Assembly (NCBI RefSeq): GCF_028476545.1
Contig: NW_026731985.1
Coordinates: forward strand, 532,501-596,500
Direction of reading: 5' to 3'
DNA: 64,000 nucleotides
DNA from: Physella acuta
Lineage: Eukaryota > Mollusca > Gastropoda > Physidae
In this document: positions 61,165 to 64,000 of the stretch, piece by piece
Position numbering within the stretch: position 1 is the stretch's first letter
How the letters are laid out: each line of letters opens with the position of its first letter
The notes under the pieces: generated by a model
Database searches by the model: none
Seen by the model: only the letters and a program-made list of their open reading frames with translations
What the model was told of the DNA's origin: nothing
Translations under genes and position numbers: made by a program

Positions 61165-61440
61165 AAAGTAGTTGTATGGCCAGATTTTTAGTTTTGTTTT
61201 AAACCAAATTTAAAATACTTTTATGGCCAGCTTTTTATTTCGTTTTAAGCAAAATTTAAAACAATTATATGGCCAGATTTTTAGTTTCGTTTTAAACCAA
61301 ATTTAAAATAGTTATATGGCCAAGTTTTTAAGATTAGTTCTAAATTAAATGGAAATAGAGTATACTGCCAGTTTTTTTTTTTTTTTTAGTTTTAATAGTT
61401 ATGTGCCAAATTTAAAATCGTTATTTGGCCAGATTTAATT
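61165..61440. repeat. Array of about 50 bp units
   Basis: Five degenerate copies of ATGGCCAGATTTTTAGTTTC with GTTTTAAACCAAATTTAAAA. No coding meaning. Confidence 0.85.
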
Positions 61441-61948
61441 TTTAGTATTAAATCTAATTTAAGTGTCGCATGCCTAGTTTTAAGCTGCTGTTTTGTATAA
61501 AACGTAAAACAAAATGGTTTGTTTACCTCCCGTGTGGCGTTAATAGCTGCACTGCTCTAACAGTGCACATTCTCACGTCTCTAACCCTAGGGCTGGTAGC
61601 GGGTTTATGGTATTACAACTAAGATTTAATGGCTTTATAGAAGATTTAATTAAAGTCGCTTCATTAAAAAAAAAACGAAAAACTATGTACCGCGGCAAAC
61701 ATTAAAAATTGTACTTTGGCAGAAAATTGTTGCGAAAATTGATCATACGATGGCCTTTCGGATACCAGTGACCAAGGGAGGTCACTCAAATCTGGGGCTA
61801 TTAGACATTGATTTGTTACTTGTCTATTTTCGTATTTATATCCTCGTTAACTTCGGATTTATATGTGAACATGTTGTGATTGAATGAGCATAGGTATCAT
61901 ATAAAAGCATGGGGGTTACTGGGTTTGCTGTAGGTGTGTCTCAGTGAA

Positions 61949-62030
61949 GAGTTTGCCACCACCCCCCCCCCCCAGAAGAAAGTCTACCGCCCCCCGCCCC
62001 CGAACGAAATGGAATTAATATAGAAAATAC
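61949..62030 (-). repeat. Dispersed G-run element, copy 2 (opposite strand)
   Basis: On the complementary strand this reads TATTTTCTATATTAATTCC, then ATTTCGTTCGGGGG, a G-run and GGCGGTAGACTTTCTTC, matching the order of spacers in the copy at 35235-35435. Shorter than copy 1. Confidence 0.55.
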
Positions 62031-63760
62031 TTCGTCTATCATACCTATGACTTATCTATCGTGTTTTTAAAACTGTGTCTATTATACATTTGACTTGACT
62101 ATCGTTTTGGTAATAATTCGTCTATCATACATTTATCTTATCCGTTGCTATTTAAAGCAAGCCAACATAAACGCCGGGTGAACATGGAAAGTATGTCTGT
62201 CAAATCATGTTGGACAACACACTTGTCATATCATTTTGTCGTATGGCGGTGTCGTTGGAACAAATCAAGTGTCTATTTTCCTGCACTGTTTAATTTTAAA
62301 CTAGTATTTACCGAAACTTTAATGACTAAAGCACCATAGCAGATTTAAAATTCGAGTTTGTTTTTTAACCGAAAGCTTGTAAAATAACGTCCCTACCTCC
62401 TTTTGATGAACTCGCACCTTACGACAAAAACATTTTGAATTAGGCCATAAACACGAAAATAAAATTCCAATGTTGGAGCTAAAAATAGATTTCAAACACG
62501 CTCCAATGCGCTTCTTCCAGCAGAGTTGAGTTGGAGTGATGCCCCCTGATTTTAAGTCGGTCTTGTGTTTGGGGGGAGGTGAATGTCATTCAAGATTTAG
62601 GTCGCTGGTCATTTCGTTTTGTAAGGACACCAAATGTCATCCTGTCTTTGATGAAGGACACGGATGAAGATGATAAATTGAAGGATTAATGAACTACAGA
62701 AGTCTGGTATTTACAATATGGTTTGGTTTCTGAAGGCGGGAAACTGGGTTGAGTTCTTGAGTGTCGGAGCAGAGTTTTGCATCTTCTGACTTTAATTTCT
62801 CGCCAACCGCACGTGAGTGTGTGAACGATTGCCGGAGCGTGAGTGTGTGAACGATTGCCGGAACGTGAGTGGACAATCGTGCCGGATTAAATTCTTACCG
62901 GAAGTTAAAACGTTTCTTGTCCCCGGCCCTCAGACGGGGAATCCCCCTCAACTTGGCGGCTCTAGGAGCCACAACGCGAGTCCCGAGACAATCGAAGACG
63001 GAGCCATTAAGGCACTAGACACGGGCAGTACTGGCTCTAGAGCCGGACTCGAATTGAGGCGGGAGCGTTGAGAGCCGGTTGAAGACAAGCCGGCAAATCA
63101 AATCTTTACGACACGGCAGATCTGTTATAAAACAAAGGGGGGGGGGCTGTTTGCGTACGATGACTTTCCCCAATCAATCGTGTAGCCGGCACTAAAGCCG
63201 GACAACAATCAATCGTGTAGCCGGCACTACAACCGGTCAGCAACTTTACATCATTATCTACTTTTGCCGGGATTGCTTTTAGAAACAGCCGTAAAATTGT
63301 TGACCGATTGCTTTTGAAGAAAGGGATAATTGGAGATTTGGGTTTGGAAGTGGACAAGGTTAAAAGACAGGAAAAGTTGAATTAATTAATTAAGACAAAC
63401 ATTTTGTTTAATTATCGTGTCTGATTCATCTACTGCCCACATTTCGTTCAATTATCGTGTCTGCTTCATCTACTAACACAAAAGTCTCCTACTTGTTGTC
63501 TGGCTCGACTCTCTGGAATGTCAACAAGTCGGAAATAATCGTTTAAAAAACTTGACAATCTCTAACATTTTCATAGAACAATACTTTCTTTCATTAGGTA
63601 TTATAGTACTAGTGTTGAATATTAGGTTGTATAAATGGAGATATTGGTATATGACATGTTGGTCAGTTTATGTTAGATATATTCGACAACGTCTAAATGT
63701 GATCTATAAATAACTTAACCTGGTGGCAGGTGCTCGTCTAACGACACACCAGCAGACAGA
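62031..63760. other. Unique spacer or intron, minor repeats
   Basis: Contains a two-copy repeat GTGAGTGTGTGAACGATTGC at 62814-62868, a two-copy CAATCAATCGTGTAGCCGGC at 63171-63229, and a two-copy CAATTATCGTGTCTG at 63409-63465. Open frames at 62817-63071 and 63106-63357 show no recognisable protein. I see no gene. Confidence 0.45.
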
Positions 63761-63764
63761 TGGT

Positions 63765-64000
63765 GCTGGTCTCAAGACACCAACCTTAAGACAGATTTTG
63801 CTGGTCTCAAGACACCAACCTTAAGACAGATTTTGCTGGTCTCAAGACACCAACCTTAAGACAGATTTTGCTGGTCTCAAGACACCAACCTTAAGACAGA
63901 TTTTGCTGGTCTCAAGACACCAATCTTAAGACAGAAGGGGCTGGTCTCAAGACAACAACCTTAAGACAGATTTTGCTGGTCTCAAGACACCAACCTTAAG
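63765..64000. repeat. 35-bp minisatellite running off the window
   Basis: About six copies of GGTCTCAAGACACCAACCTT plus AAGACAGATTTTGCT, 35 bp, continuing past the right edge. One unit has AAGGGG instead of ATTTTG. Confidence 0.95.

Noticed and set aside
62817-63357. Open frames of 83-84 codons
   Set aside because: No recognisable protein; includes short duplications and a G-run.

Overview
The window looks like nuclear DNA of a lophotrochozoan animal, most likely a gastropod mollusc. The genes are intron-split with GT-AG borders, and the proteins are Cys-loop receptor subunits of the style known from molluscs (Lymnaea, Aplysia). Spacer DNA is packed with minisatellites and long (TA)n tracts. 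The species call is an inference from protein style and repeat content; no database was consulted.

The protein-coding content I can support is a head-to-tail cluster of three nicotinic acetylcholine receptor (nAChR) subunit genes, all on the + strand. Gene A (1724-5810) is the 3' part of a subunit whose 5' exons lie left of the window. Gene B (25091-40873) is complete: six exons join in frame to a 543-residue protein with signal peptide, Cys-loop, M1-M3, cytoplasmic loop and M4. Gene C (55677-55889) is the first coding exon of a third subunit that continues right of the window. A and B share exon lengths, intron phases and most of their channel-domain sequence, so they are tandem duplicates. 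Both lack the adjacent Cys pair of alpha subunits, so each is expected to need an alpha-type partner in a pentamer. Gene C may be such a partner, but its diagnostic region is not in view.

The most interesting protein observation is the pore of gene B. Relative to gene A and typical cation-selective subunits it has His at -4', Gln at -1' and Phe at the 9' gate; both A and B have Lys at 20'.

Layout: 66-1697 minisatellite ending next to a gene A exon; 1724-5810 gene A; 5811-25090 a 19-kb spacer made largely of minisatellites (50-bp array 8340-9955, CACGTG-bearing array 12832-14985, 29/34-bp array 19270-22905); 25091-40873 gene B, with repeat arrays in most introns; 40874-55676 spacer with more arrays and the left copy of a palindromic non-autonomous element (43272-43931), whose second copy (54379-55027) carries the central loop inverted; 55677-55889 gene C exon 1; 55890-64000 intron or spacer with arrays and a (TA)n block of about 430 bp.

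Several arrays begin exactly at splice sites and multiply donor-like or acceptor-like motifs. I saw no rRNA, CRISPR, convincing tRNA, virus-derived gene or autonomous transposon gene. Most of the longest open frames, apart from the receptor exons, are artefacts of stop-free tandem repeats.
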